From assembly GCF_003945765.1 (NCBI RefSeq), contig NZ_CP027712.1, forward strand, positions 2,542,001 to 2,606,000: a stretch of DNA of 64,000 nt, read 5' to 3'. Below the pieces are notes generated by a model that worked only from the letters and a program-made list of their open reading frames with translations, searched no databases and was not told where the DNA came from. Position 1 is the first letter of the stretch; each line of letters starts with the position of its first letter. This stretch comes from Pseudomonas chlororaphis subsp. chlororaphis. GTDB lineage: Bacteria; Pseudomonadota; Gammaproteobacteria; Pseudomonadales; Pseudomonadaceae. Positions 32,622-41,640 of this stretch are shown piece after piece. A program made the translations under genes and the position numbers.

Positions 32622-33974
32622 TTATGAGCCTTGCAGCACCCGGGCGCCTTGCGCCAGGTAGGCCTGCATCTCGGTGTCCGGGACCATGCTGCCGCCCGTG
32701 GCCCAGACCAGGTGGGTGGCCCGGGCGTAAGCCGCGGCGCTCAGGCCGCTGCGCTGTAGGTACTGGTCACGCTGTGCCTGCACCCGGGCGATGCCTGGGA
32801 CACCAGCCACCGCCGAAGGCTCCAGGTGCAGCTGTTGGTGCTTGGCCATCAGCCAGACCAGGGCATGCAGTTCGTCATCGCTGACGGTGTAGTAACCCTC
32901 GATCAGCCGCTGCATGGCGCGGCCGACGAAACCCGAGGCACGGCCGACGGCCAGGCCGTCGGCGGCGGTGAGGTTGTCGATGCCGAAGTCCTGCACCGAC
33001 ACCTCGTCATGCAGCCCGGTGTGCACCCCAAGCAGCATGCACGGCGAATGGGTGGGCTCGGCAAATATACAGTGAACGGCGTCGCCGAACGCCAGCTTCA
33101 AGCCGAACGCCACGCCGCCGGGGCCGCCGCCGACGCCGCAGGGCAGGTAGACGAACAGCGGGTGCTCGGCATCGACACGGACCCCGGCCTGCGCCAGTTG
33201 CCGGCTCAGGCGTTCAGCGGCTACGGCGTAGCCGAGGAACAGGTCGGTGGAGTTTTCGTCATCGACGAAGTGGCAGGCCGGATCGGCGCTGGCCTGCTGG
33301 CGCCCCTGGGCCACGGCGATGCTGTAGTCGCTTTCGTACTCCATGACGTTCACGCCATGGGCGCGCAGCTTGTCCTTCTTCCATTGGCGGGCGTCGGCGG
33401 ACATGTGCACCGTGACCTGGAAGCCTAGCCGGGCGCCCATCAGGCCGATGGACAGGCCCAGGTTACCGGTGGAGCCGACGGCGATCCGGTAGTGGCTGAA
33501 GAACGCCCGGGCCTCGGGCGAGTCGAGCACGCTGTAGTCCTGGTCCGGGTGCAGCAGGCCGGCCTCCAGGGCCAGGCGTTCGGCGTGCTTGAGCACCTCG
33601 TAGATACCGCCGCGGGCCTTGATCGACCCGGAGATCGGCAGGTGGCTGTCCTGCTTGATCCACAGCGCGCCGGGCAGGGCTTGCCCATAGCGGCTGGCCA
33701 GCACCGCCTGCAAGGCCGGCAGCGGCTGGATCGGCGATTCGAGAATGCCGTGGCTGGCCAAGGTCTCGGGAAAAGCCACGCGAAAATACGCGGCGAAACG
33801 CGCAAGGCGGGCGCTGGCGTCGGCCACGTCGGCGGCGCTCAGCGCAAGATCGCCCAGGCCATCGGCCAGGGGCGCGCGGGTGGCGGTGAACCAGGTGGTT
33901 TCGCGCAACGCCATCAGCTCTTCGAGTAGCGGGAAGCGACGGGTCCAGGTAGCGAGTGGCTGGCCTGCGATCAT
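32622..33974 (-). CDS. dsdA: D-serine ammonia-lyase (D-serine dehydratase)
   Basis: PLP enzyme of 450 residues converting D-serine to pyruvate and ammonia. The PLP lysine is Lys119 in [14 protein letters not shown]. The phosphate-binding loop is [12 protein letters not shown], and the glycine-rich CGVGGGPGG is present. Length and motifs match DsdA rather than L-threonine dehydratases. AGGAG lies eight bases before the ATG. It sits 24 bases downstream of the permease gene and directly before dsdC. Confidence 0.94.
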   Translation of the reverse strand: MIAGQPLATWTRRFPLLEELMALRETTWFTATRAPLADGLGDLALSAADVADASARLARFAAYFRVAFPETLASHGILESPIQPLPALQAVLASRYGQALPGALWIKQDSHLPISGSIKARGGIYEVLKHAERLALEAGLLHPDQDYSVLDSPEARAFFSHYRIAVGSTGNLGLSIGLMGARLGFQVTVHMSADARQWKKDKLRAHGVNVMEYESDYSIAVAQGRQQASADPACHFVDDENSTDLFLGYAVAAERLSRQLAQAGVRVDAEHPLFVYLPCGVGGGPGGVAFGLKLAFGDAVHCIFAEPTHSPCMLLGVHTGLHDEVSVQDFGIDNLTAADGLAVGRASGFVGRAMQRLIEGYYTVSDDELHALVWLMAKHQQLHLEPSAVAGVPGIARVQAQRDQYLQRSGLSAAAYARATHLVWATGGSMVPDTEMQAYLAQGARVLQGS

Positions 33975-33998
33975 GGGGAAGTCTCCTGTGGCAAAGGT

Positions 33999-35339
33999 TT
34001 AAACGAAATGAGAGAGGGCCAGGGTCAGCAGCAGGGCCACCACCGAGGCCAGGACCGTGGCGCTGGTGAAGGTCTTGAGGGCATCGGCCAGCGACACCCC
34101 GAGGTATTCCTTGACCACCCAGAAGGCCGAGTCGGTGACGTGGGTCCAGCCGATGGCCCCGGCGCCGATGGCGACCACGATGATCTCCTTGCTGTAGCCT
34201 GAGTCGACGCCCAGGGTCGGCAGCACGATGGCGGCGGCGCTCATCATGGCCACGGTCGCCGAGCCCACCGCGAAGTGCATCAGGCCCGCCACCAGCCAAG
34301 CCAGGACTACGGGGTTGATGTCCAGCCGGGTCAGAGAATCGGCCAGCACCTTGCCCACGCCGCTGTCGATCAGGATGCCGTTGAAGGCGCCGCCGGCACC
34401 GATGATCAGCAGGATGCTGGCCAGCGGCGGCAGGCTTTTCTGGGTGTGCCCCAGCAGGTCTTGCATGCCCAGGCCACGGCGCAAGCCCAGGGACCAGTAG
34501 GCGAAGACCACGGCGATCAGCAGCGCCACCAGCGGGTTGCCGAAGAACGACAGCAGCCCGGACAGCGTCGAGCCGGCGGGCAGGGCGCTGGCGAAAGTCT
34601 TGCCGATCATCAGCAGCAGCGGCAGCAGGATGGTCAGCAACGTCAGCCAGAAGCCGGGCAGCACTCGTTCGCCACGGGCCTCGCAGCGCTCCTCGAGGAA
34701 GGCCGCCTGCCAGGGTTCGGCCTGGCTGCGCGCCACCAGGCGGATCCACAGCGGCCCGGCGACTATGGCGGTGGGCAGGCCGACGATCAGGCCGTAGAGG
34801 ATCACCTTGCCGACGTCGGCCCCCAGCAAGTGGGTAATGGCCATGGCCGCGGGGTGCGGCGGCAGCATGCAGTGCACGCACATCAGCGACACCGCCAGCG
34901 GCACGCCGAGGCGCAACAGGTTGAGGCGGGTGGCCTTGGCCACCACGTACACCAGCGGAATCAGCAGGATGTAGCCGACCTCGAAGAACACCGGGATGCC
35001 GGCGATGAACCCCACCAGCATCATCACCCAGGAGGCGCGCCGCTCGCCCAGGGTGTCGAGCAAGGTCCGGGCGATGCGTTCGGCACCTCCGGACTCTTCG
35101 AGCATCTTGCCGAGGATACTGCCCAGCCCGATGATCGCGGCGAGAAACCCCAGGGTATCGCCCAGGCCCTTCTGAAACGATTCGAGCATGGCATTCAAGG
35201 GCATCCCCGAGCCCATCCCGACCAGGCCGCAGGCGGCGATCAGCGCCAGGAAGGCATGCACCCTGAACCTGACAATCAGCACCACGATCATCACGATCGC
35301 GGCTAACAACACCCACAGCAACGCGCCATTGCTTTGCAT
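33999..35339 (-). CDS. dsdX: GntP-family permease, probable D-serine transporter
   Basis: Inner-membrane permease of 446 residues with about 12-14 helices. The GntP signature regions FFEVGYILLIPLVYVVA and VHCMLPPHPAAMAITHLLGAD are intact. GAGG lies eight bases before the ATG. DsdX of E. coli belongs to this family, and the 24-base distance to dsdA supports D-serine rather than gluconate as substrate. It is the first gene of the operon. Confidence 0.88.
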   Translation of the reverse strand: MQSNGALLWVLLAAIVMIVVLIVRFRVHAFLALIAACGLVGMGSGMPLNAMLESFQKGLGDTLGFLAAIIGLGSILGKMLEESGGAERIARTLLDTLGERRASWVMMLVGFIAGIPVFFEVGYILLIPLVYVVAKATRLNLLRLGVPLAVSLMCVHCMLPPHPAAMAITHLLGADVGKVILYGLIVGLPTAIVAGPLWIRLVARSQAEPWQAAFLEERCEARGERVLPGFWLTLLTILLPLLLMIGKTFASALPAGSTLSGLLSFFGNPLVALLIAVVFAYWSLGLRRGLGMQDLLGHTQKSLPPLASILLIIGAGGAFNGILIDSGVGKVLADSLTRLDINPVVLAWLVAGLMHFAVGSATVAMMSAAAIVLPTLGVDSGYSKEIIVVAIGAGAIGWTHVTDSAFWVVKEYLGVSLADALKTFTSATVLASVVALLLTLALSHFV

Positions 35340-35621
35340 CGGCCAACCCTCTTATTGATTTTGTGACGGGGTCCGTCAAAGGACTTCGCGGGGCGAGAGT
35401 TAACGCTCGGCCGCGCGGGGCTGACAAAAGATCATTGCTCAGCAGATGGGTGATGCTGGGTCAGCTGTGGGCGCCGGTGGCGGGTGCGGTACAGCAAGGG
35501 ATTGCGGTTGGCGGGAAGAATTTTTCATTGGTGGCCTTTTGATATTGCTCGTCACTCTCTAGAATCGCCGCGGCCACTCCAGCCATGGAGGCGCTTCGCT
35601 ACCCAACCTAAGGAAACCGCA

Positions 35622-36257
35622 ATGAAGATTGGAAAGATTCTGGGCCTGTCCCTGATGCTCGCGCTGACCGGTTGCGCCAGCTTCACCAAGGACGAAGTGG
35701 CTACGGTGGATCTGCCATCCATGTCCAGCTACGCTAACAAGCCGAATGTCTATGTGAGCTTCAACTTCTATCAGGGCGAGCCTCAAAGTGCTTCGGCCGT
35801 CGAAGTGCCGCAGGCGCGCGACATGCTCAAACCCCAGTTGCAAAAAATCTTGAGCGACTCCGGCCTTTTCGGTCGCGTGACCCTGGATGAGTTCCAGAAG
35901 CAACCAGGTGACTACAATCTGCGGCTGAAGGTCTACAACCATCCACCTGGTGGCGGGCAGATGGTCATGGCCTTTATCAGCGGCTTCACCTTCACCATCA
36001 TCCCGACGATGGCAACCGATCAATACACTATGAGCCTCGAGGCGCTGGACCCGCAGGGCCAGGCTGTCAGCAGTTCCAGCAACCATGATGGGATCAATAC
36101 CTGGATGGGCATCTGGTTCGTGCCGCTGATGGGCAATACCCCGAAGGCAGCGGTGAGCGATACCTTCACTCGGCAGGTCAATGCGCTGCTCAAGCAGATG
36201 GTCGAGCGCAACAGCCTGAAATATTCGGCGCTCGATTCCCGCGTGCCCCGGGTCTGA
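35622..36257 (+). CDS. Lipoprotein of unknown function
   Basis: Protein of 211 residues from ATG 35622 with AAGGA seven bases upstream; the frame extends further but lacks a start signal. A lipoprotein signal ends in LTGC (Cys17). The mature part has a beta-rich middle (FGRVTLDEF, DYNLRLKVYNHPPGG) and a hydrophobic stretch MVMAFISGFTFTIIPTM that may contact the membrane. It converges with another lipoprotein gene of similar plan on a shared terminator; the two may work together. No family name was recognised. Confidence 0.78.
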   Translation: MKIGKILGLSLMLALTGCASFTKDEVATVDLPSMSSYANKPNVYVSFNFYQGEPQSASAVEVPQARDMLKPQLQKILSDSGLFGRVTLDEFQKQPGDYNLRLKVYNHPPGGGQMVMAFISGFTFTIIPTMATDQYTMSLEALDPQGQAVSSSSNHDGINTWMGIWFVPLMGNTPKAAVSDTFTRQVNALLKQMVERNSLKYSALDSRVPRV

Positions 36258-36264
36258 ACCGAAT

Positions 36265-36296
36265 AAAAAAGAGCCGCTTGAGCGGCTCTTTTTTTG
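36265..36296. terminator. Bidirectional intrinsic terminator between two lipoprotein genes
   Basis: Stem AGAGCCGC/GCGGCTCT with loop TTGA, flanked by A6 on the left and T8 on the right, so it terminates on both strands. Confidence 0.93.
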
Positions 36297-36299
36297 TCC

Positions 36300-36845
36300 T
36301 TATTTCAGCGCCTGGATGAACTGCGGGTCGCTGTACAGGGCTTTCAGCAAATCACGCACCAGCGGGTTGTAGGCATTGGCGGCGTTGGGGATAGCGATGG
36401 GCCCGAAGAAGCTGCTACTCCATTGGCTGCTCACGGTCTGGGTCGACTCATATGCCACCTCGCTGCCCTTGAGCAGGGTGAAGCGCGCCGCAAGCTCGCC
36501 ATGACCGCTGGCCACTCCGGCGCTCAGTTCGTTCTTCAGCACCAGCACCTGCAGGTGCCGTTGCGCTTGCGGGTCCAGCAGGCCGGCGCGGCGCAGCTCT
36601 TCGTTGATGGCGTCCTGAATATGCAAGGGGATGCTGCCGCTGGGCGAACGGATCGGATTGGCGCGGACCGACAGCGAACCCTGGCCGGCCGCCGCCGTTA
36701 CCTGTGTATCGCTGATCGTGTGCAGAGGCGGGCTCTGTTTGAGTCGTTGGACGTTGTCGTAACTCGGTTCATAGCGCGTCATGGTCATGCCACAGCCTTG
36801 CAGCAACAGCGCGAGCAGAGGAACGAACAGCAGGGATTTTTTCAC
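36300..36845 (-). CDS. Lipoprotein of unknown function
   Basis: Protein of 181 residues starting at GTG 36845, with AAGGA six bases upstream. A lipoprotein signal ends in LQGC (Cys18). The mature part contains LHIQDAINEELRRAGLLD, the strand-rich LQVLVLKNELSAGV, and AARFTLLKGSEVAYESTQTVSS, a pattern seen in small outer-membrane-associated lipoproteins of the DUF4136/LptE-like size class. The family is not certain. It is convergent with the neighbouring lipoprotein. Confidence 0.75.
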   Translation of the reverse strand: MKKSLLFVPLLALLLQGCGMTMTRYEPSYDNVQRLKQSPPLHTISDTQVTAAAGQGSLSVRANPIRSPSGSIPLHIQDAINEELRRAGLLDPQAQRHLQVLVLKNELSAGVASGHGELAARFTLLKGSEVAYESTQTVSSQWSSSFFGPIAIPNAANAYNPLVRDLLKALYSDPQFIQALK

Positions 36846-37220
36846 GGCATTTCCTTGCGTGAGGGGATTGGTGGGGCGGGATTATCGAATGATGTCTATT
36901 TGATATCAATGTTGTAAGGCATGATCCTGGAAAACCCTTTGTCGCCTGCGGCCTGAATTTTCCCGGCGCCCCCCAGAAACCCGCCAGAGCAGCTTTACTT
37001 GTCCAGGCAAGTCGCGCCTGTAGATGGCCCCGCCGCATTCTGCCCGGGACCGGCATTGCGAGAAGGACACGGAGTGTCGTTCAACCCCGTACAAAACCCT
37101 TGTCGCCCCCCTGACATGAACGCCTGTTGGAGCAGTCGTTTGCTGGCCAGTACCTCATCGCGGTCTGGTCGCGCCCGTGCCATCGCAGCCCGGGCGCCGC
37201 CTCTTTAAAGGAGTAAAGAC
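36846..37220. other. Divergent intergenic region
   Basis: A 375-base gap between a minus-strand lipoprotein and the plus-strand decarboxylase. Both promoters must be here. I see short GC-rich partial palindromes but no gene or recognisable operator. Confidence 0.5.
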
Positions 37221-38642
37221 ATGACTCAGTATGACAAACAGCTCAACAACCCCAAACAGCCGTCGCGCCAGGCACGCCTGGAAAGCACCGGCGCCGAACG
37301 CCTGACGCTGGCCAACGCCGGGCCGATCCAGATGGGCTTCTGGGTGCCCAACCGGGTATGGGCCACGGCCAAATTCCTGGTGCCGCTGCGCAACCTGATC
37401 GCCGAGAAGAAAAAGGCCGGCACCCTGACCCCGATGCGCACGGAAATCATCGAGTTCAAGACCTGGGTCACCCACAACAGCGTGTACCGCATGTGGGTCA
37501 ACTCGATGATCGAACAATCGAACGCCTACGTGGCGACCCTGGACGAGGCGACCAAGGAGCAGATCAAGGACACGGACGGCGATGCGCTGTGGATCGCCGG
37601 CTACGACAGCTTCTTCGAGATTCTCAACGAGATCATCAGCACCTCCTCGTCGTTCAATACCACGGCCCAGGTCGGCACGCCGATGAACGCTTTCCTGGCG
37701 GTGTCGATGGGCACCGAGGCGGGTGTCGCGCTGTTCCATGACACGACCTTCAACCAGCAGTTCAAGAAGGTCCTCAATGCCTGGAACGCCTTCCTCAAGA
37801 GCAGCGCTTCCCTCGACAAGCTGGACATCAACGACCCGGAAAAAGAGGGCTCGTGGATCTCCGCGGCGGCCCATGAGGCCGGGGTCTGGACGCAGATGGA
37901 GCATGACCCGAACCTGCCCGGCTACGGCTTCGATTCCTGGAACGCGTTTTTCATCCGCAGGTTCGTGCCCGGCGCGCGGCCGTTCCAGGGCAATCCGCTG
38001 ACCCAGGTCGATATCGGCTGCGAGACCACGCCCTGGCAGTACGAAAACGATGTGGCGTTCGAGACCGAGTTCTGGATCAAGGACGTCAATTACTCGCTGC
38101 TCGATCTGTTCGGCGGCCAGGAGCAGTGGGCCGCGCCGTTCCAGGGGGGGCAGGCTTACCAGGGCTTCCTGTCGGCGACCCACTATCACCGCTGGAACGC
38201 CCCGCTCGATGGCAAGCTGGTGCGCTCCTGGGTACAGCCGGGCACCTATTTCGCCCAGCGTCCGGCCCAGGGCGAAGACGAGGGCACCTGGGAGGGCACC
38301 GAGTCGCAGCCGTACCTGGGGCATGTCGCCGCCCGGGCGATCTTTGTCTTCGAGCACCCGACCTGCGGTTATGTCGCGCTGATCTGCATCGGCATGGTCG
38401 AGGTCTCGACCTGCGTGATCGAGCCGCCGTTCATCGTCGACGAAGGCGCGGCACCGGTGAACATCACCCGTGGCACCGAGATCGGGCATTTCGAGTTCGG
38501 TGGTTCGACCCACATGATGATCTTCCAGAAGGGCCGGGTGCAGTTGGAGGACTGGGCGGTGAACGCGGTCGCGCACCAGAACGACCCGCAACCGACGCCC
38601 ATGGGCACGGTGATCGCCACGGCGCTGCTGAACAAGGGTTGA
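37221..38642 (+). CDS. Pyruvoyl-dependent decarboxylase of the phosphatidylserine decarboxylase / PsiD family
   Basis: Protein of 473 residues; AAGGAG lies seven bases before the ATG. The N-terminal 200 residues correspond to the PSDC domain that accompanies PsiD-type L-tryptophan decarboxylases and is absent from ordinary membrane Psd enzymes. The catalytic part follows: YGFDSWNAFFIRRF with the first Asp, THYHRWNAPLDG with the His, and the self-cleavage site HFEFGGSTHMMIF, where Ser429 would become the pyruvoyl group. There is no membrane segment, so a soluble enzyme is likely. The substrate is unknown; aromatic amino acids are a reasonable candidate. It stands alone, with a hydrolase convergent. 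Confidence 0.85.
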   Translation: MTQYDKQLNNPKQPSRQARLESTGAERLTLANAGPIQMGFWVPNRVWATAKFLVPLRNLIAEKKKAGTLTPMRTEIIEFKTWVTHNSVYRMWVNSMIEQSNAYVATLDEATKEQIKDTDGDALWIAGYDSFFEILNEIISTSSSFNTTAQVGTPMNAFLAVSMGTEAGVALFHDTTFNQQFKKVLNAWNAFLKSSASLDKLDINDPEKEGSWISAAAHEAGVWTQMEHDPNLPGYGFDSWNAFFIRRFVPGARPFQGNPLTQVDIGCETTPWQYENDVAFETEFWIKDVNYSLLDLFGGQEQWAAPFQGGQAYQGFLSATHYHRWNAPLDGKLVRSWVQPGTYFAQRPAQGEDEGTWEGTESQPYLGHVAARAIFVFEHPTCGYVALICIGMVEVSTCVIEPPFIVDEGAAPVNITRGTEIGHFEFGGSTHMMIFQKGRVQLEDWAVNAVAHQNDPQPTPMGTVIATALLNKG

Positions 38643-38656
38643 GCCGCCGAGCACAA

Positions 38657-38680
38657 GCGACGGCGCCCTCGCGCCGTCGC
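38657..38680. terminator. Hairpin between convergent decarboxylase and hydrolase genes
   Basis: Nine-base perfect stem GCGACGGCG/CGCCGTCGC with a six-base loop between convergent stops, no T-run. Confidence 0.45.
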
Positions 38681-38693
38681 CTGCAAACCGCTG

Positions 38694-39593
38694 TCAGCCG
38701 CTGGCCTGGACCAGGTACTTGTGGAACCACGCCAGCGTCCGGTCCCAGGCCAGGGTGGCCGCCGCCTCGTCGTAGCGCGGGGTCGAGTCGTTGTGAAAGC
38801 CGTGGTTCACCCCGGGGTAGATGTAGGCCTCGTAGGTCTTGCCCGCGGCTTTCAGTGCCTGCTCGTAGGCCGGCCAGCCTTCGTTGATGCGGGTGTCCAG
38901 TTCGGCGTAGTGCAGCAACAGCGGCGCCTGGATCCGCTCGACTTCCGCGCTGTCCGGCTGGCGCCCGTAGAAGGGCACCGCCGCCGCCAGTTCCGGATAG
39001 GCCACGGCCGCGGCATTGGCCACGCCACCGCCATAACAGAAGCCGGTGATGCCGACCTTGCCGGTGCTGGCGTCGTGCTCGAGCAGCCATTGGACGGCGG
39101 CGAAAAAGTCGTTCATCAGCTTTTCCGGATTGATCTTCAGTTGCAGTTCGCGACCCTTGTCGTCGTTGCCGGGGTAACCGCCGAGGGAGGTCAGGCCGTC
39201 GGGGGCCAGGGCGATGAAACCGGCCTTGGCCAGGCGCCGCGCGACGTCCTCGATGTACGGGTTGAGCCCGCGATTTTCATGGGCTACCACCACCGCCGGC
39301 AACTTGCCTTCGCCTTTCGCCGGGCGCACCAGGTATCCCCGGACCTGTTCGTGGCCCTTGGGCGAGGGGTAGGTGATGTATTCGGCGACGATCGCCGGGT
39401 CGGTGAACGACACCTGTTCGGCCAGGGCGTAGTTCGGCGTCAGGGCGGCGAGGGTGGCGCTGGCGGTCAGCCCGACCAGGGTGAAGGCCGCCGCCCGGTC
39501 GAGAAACTCGCGGCGGCTGATCTTGCCGTGGGCGTAGTAGTCGTAGAGCTCGAGCAGCTCGGGGGCGAAGTCTTTGGCACTGAGACGTTGCAT
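38694..39593 (-). CDS. Dienelactone hydrolase-family protein with Tat-like signal
   Basis: Alpha/beta hydrolase of 299 residues. An N-terminal helix with [18 protein letters not shown] looks like a Tat signal embedded after about 25 residues, as in YghX-type proteins. The catalytic triad is visible: Cys in GFCYGGG, Asp in AELDTRIN, His in GVNHGFHND. The oxyanion region is [21 protein letters not shown]. Export and periplasmic action are inferred. The substrate is unknown. GAGGAG lies about ten bases upstream of the ATG. Confidence 0.88.
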   Translation of the reverse strand: MQRLSAKDFAPELLELYDYYAHGKISRREFLDRAAAFTLVGLTASATLAALTPNYALAEQVSFTDPAIVAEYITYPSPKGHEQVRGYLVRPAKGEGKLPAVVVAHENRGLNPYIEDVARRLAKAGFIALAPDGLTSLGGYPGNDDKGRELQLKINPEKLMNDFFAAVQWLLEHDASTGKVGITGFCYGGGVANAAAVAYPELAAAVPFYGRQPDSAEVERIQAPLLLHYAELDTRINEGWPAYEQALKAAGKTYEAYIYPGVNHGFHNDSTPRYDEAAATLAWDRTLAWFHKYLVQASG

Positions 39594-39745
39594 CGCGCGT
39601 TATCTCCTCACTCATGGGCGTCCGGGTGCCACATGACTTGTGGGCGGGACGAATTCGCCCCGGTTGCCTCAGTAAAGCAAGCCTGGGCCCGGGCGGCCAA
39701 TGCGCAGGGCCGGCGTTGTGTTTGGGCAAAGCCTTGGCTAATCTC

Positions 39746-39781
39746 GCATAAACACGCAAAAACAGGCATAACCATGCAAAA
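39746..39781 (+). promoter_or_regulatory. Tandem 16-base operator-like repeat overlapping the DeoR start codon
   Basis: GCATAAACACGCAAAA (39746-39761) and GCATAACCATGCAAAA (39766-39781) differ at two positions and start 20 bases apart, two helical turns. The second contains the ATG at 39774. This fits autoregulation by the DeoR-family protein encoded immediately downstream. Confidence 0.6.
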
Positions 39782-40562
39782 TCAGCATTCCATCGCCGAA
39801 CTGCCCCATGTGCGCCGGCAGAAGATCCTGCTGCTGCTCGAACGCGACGGCAAGGTCATGGCGTCCGAGCTGGGCCAGCATTTCGCGGTCTCGGAGGACA
39901 CCATCCGCCGCGACCTGGCGGAGCTGGCCGATGCCGGGCTGCTGCAGCGGGTGCACGGCGGCGCGCTGCCACGGCCCAAGGACACCGGCAAGGATGTGTT
40001 CACCCGCCTGGGCGAAAGCAGCGAGGTCAAGCGCCACCTGGCCAGGCTCGGCGCGCAGCGGGTGCAGGAAGGGCAGATCGTGATGTTCGACTCGGGCTCG
40101 ACCACGCTGCTGATCGCCCAGTCGCTACCTGCCGATATCGGCATCACCGCGGTCACCGCTTCGCCGCTGATCGCCGTCGCCCTGGCCGAATACCCGCGCA
40201 GCCAGGTGATTCTCGCCGGCGGCCGGCTCAACCCGGCGACCCTGTCTTCCGGCGGCCATGAGGCGGTACGCCTGATCCAGGGCATCCGCGCCGACCTGCT
40301 GTTCACCGGGGTATGCGCGATTCACCCGGAGGTCGGCATCACCTCGCTGCACTTCGACGAGGTGCCGGTAAAGCAGGCCTTGCTCGACAGCGCTTCCCAG
40401 GTCATCGCGGTGACCACCGCCGACAAGCTCGGCGCGGTGGAACCCTTCGCCGTGGCGCCGTGCAATCGCCTGCATACGCTGATCACCGAGCAGCACCTGG
40501 CCTCGGGCAGCATCGAGGATTACCGGCGCCTGGGCATCGAGGTGGTGCAGGCGCCGGTGTGA
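39774..40562 (+). CDS. DeoR/GlpR-family transcriptional regulator
   Basis: Regulator of 262 residues. The DeoR helix-turn-helix lies at about 12-68 (RRQKILLLLERDGKVMASELGQHFAVSEDTIRRDLAELADAG in part). The sugar-phosphate-sensing domain spans about 80-250 with the family stretch MFDSGSTTLLIAQSLP and LLFTGVCAIHPEVGIT. It is expected to repress a sugar or polyol pathway gene. No such gene is adjacent: the hydrolase is divergent and an AraC gene follows. A tandem repeat covers its own start. Confidence 0.9.
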   Translation: MQNQHSIAELPHVRRQKILLLLERDGKVMASELGQHFAVSEDTIRRDLAELADAGLLQRVHGGALPRPKDTGKDVFTRLGESSEVKRHLARLGAQRVQEGQIVMFDSGSTTLLIAQSLPADIGITAVTASPLIAVALAEYPRSQVILAGGRLNPATLSSGGHEAVRLIQGIRADLLFTGVCAIHPEVGITSLHFDEVPVKQALLDSASQVIAVTTADKLGAVEPFAVAPCNRLHTLITEQHLASGSIEDYRRLGIEVVQAPV

Positions 40563-40626
40563 CGGCGGGGCCGCTTCAGGGTACTTTCTCTGGCCATGAG
40601 CCTCGCCAACAGGACAGCGTGTCGCC

Positions 40627-41493
40627 ATGAAACCGAGCTTCGAGCAGATCCCCACCACGGCCACCGCCTCCTGGTCGATGCTCGATCGGCGCCTGGCCGA
40701 GGAAATTCCCTTCGAATGGCATCACCACCCCGAATACGAACTGACCCTGACCCTCAACAGTCGCGGGCAGCGCTATATCAGCGGCGATGTGCGTGCCTAT
40801 GACGATTGCGACCTGGTGCTGGTGGGGCCGAACGTGCCCCACAGCTGGAGTTCGCAGCAGCGGATCGACCCGCGCCAGCCCCATGTCGCCCTGGTGATCT
40901 GGTTTTCCGAAGCCTGGGCGACTGCCCTGGTCGAGCTGTTTGCGGAAATGGCCGGCCTGCGCCCCCTGCTGGCCGCGGCCCGCGGTGCCTTGCAGTTCAG
41001 CGGCGAGGCGGCACGGGAGTCGCGCCCGCTGATCGAGGCCATGGTCGCCCAGGATGAACCGACGCGGCTGGTGTCGTTGCTGGCGTTGCTGACGCGCCTG
41101 AGTCGCGACCGTGGCGCCGAGAAGATCCTGCCGGCCGCCGCCGGCCCGGCGGTGCTTGAGGACGGGCGTCTGCAGCGGGTGCTGGAGCATATTCACGCGC
41201 ATTACTGCCAAGCGCTGAGCATCGCCGAGCTGGCGCGGATGGCCTGTGTCAGCGTCTCGGCGTTTCACCGGATGTTCCGCCGCCATACCCGGGCGACGCC
41301 CCTGGAGTACATCGCTCGCCTGCGCATCGGCCGTGCCTGCGCGCTGCTGGTGCAAGGGCCGCAGACCCCGGTGACCCAGGTTGCCGAGGCCGTGGGCTAT
41401 GGCTCGCTGGCCCTGTTCAATCGCCAGTTCAAGGCCCGGCAGGGCATGACCCCTTCGGCTTTCCGCCAGCGCCACCGCGCGCATTTCCAGTGA
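40627..41493 (+). CDS. AraC-family transcriptional regulator
   Basis: Regulator of 288 residues. An N-terminal cupin sensing domain spans about 15-100 (EEIPFEWHHHPEYELTLTL, LVLVGPNVPHSW). The double HTH spans about 185-285 (LSIAELARMACVSVSAFHRMFRRHT and TQVAEAVGYGSLALFNRQFKARQG). The likely target is the DUF1479 gene 147 bases downstream on the same strand. The inducer is unknown. Confidence 0.9.
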   Translation: MKPSFEQIPTTATASWSMLDRRLAEEIPFEWHHHPEYELTLTLNSRGQRYISGDVRAYDDCDLVLVGPNVPHSWSSQQRIDPRQPHVALVIWFSEAWATALVELFAEMAGLRPLLAAARGALQFSGEAARESRPLIEAMVAQDEPTRLVSLLALLTRLSRDRGAEKILPAAAGPAVLEDGRLQRVLEHIHAHYCQALSIAELARMACVSVSAFHRMFRRHTRATPLEYIARLRIGRACALLVQGPQTPVTQVAEAVGYGSLALFNRQFKARQGMTPSAFRQRHRAHFQ

Positions 41494-41640
41494 CAGTATC
41501 CTGCTGCCAGCGGCGCTGGAAACGCCACAATCGTATCGGTCGACGCGCCAAACCCCACTGCCTGCGGCCAGGGCCCTGGGGTTTCATGGCAACAGCGCGG
41601 CGCCATGCTCGCGCTTCTCCCGACCCGAACGACACAGGCC

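Noticed and set aside
34275-35306. 343-codon plus-strand frame opposite dsdX
   Set aside because: Gln/His/Gly-rich shadow of a membrane protein gene.
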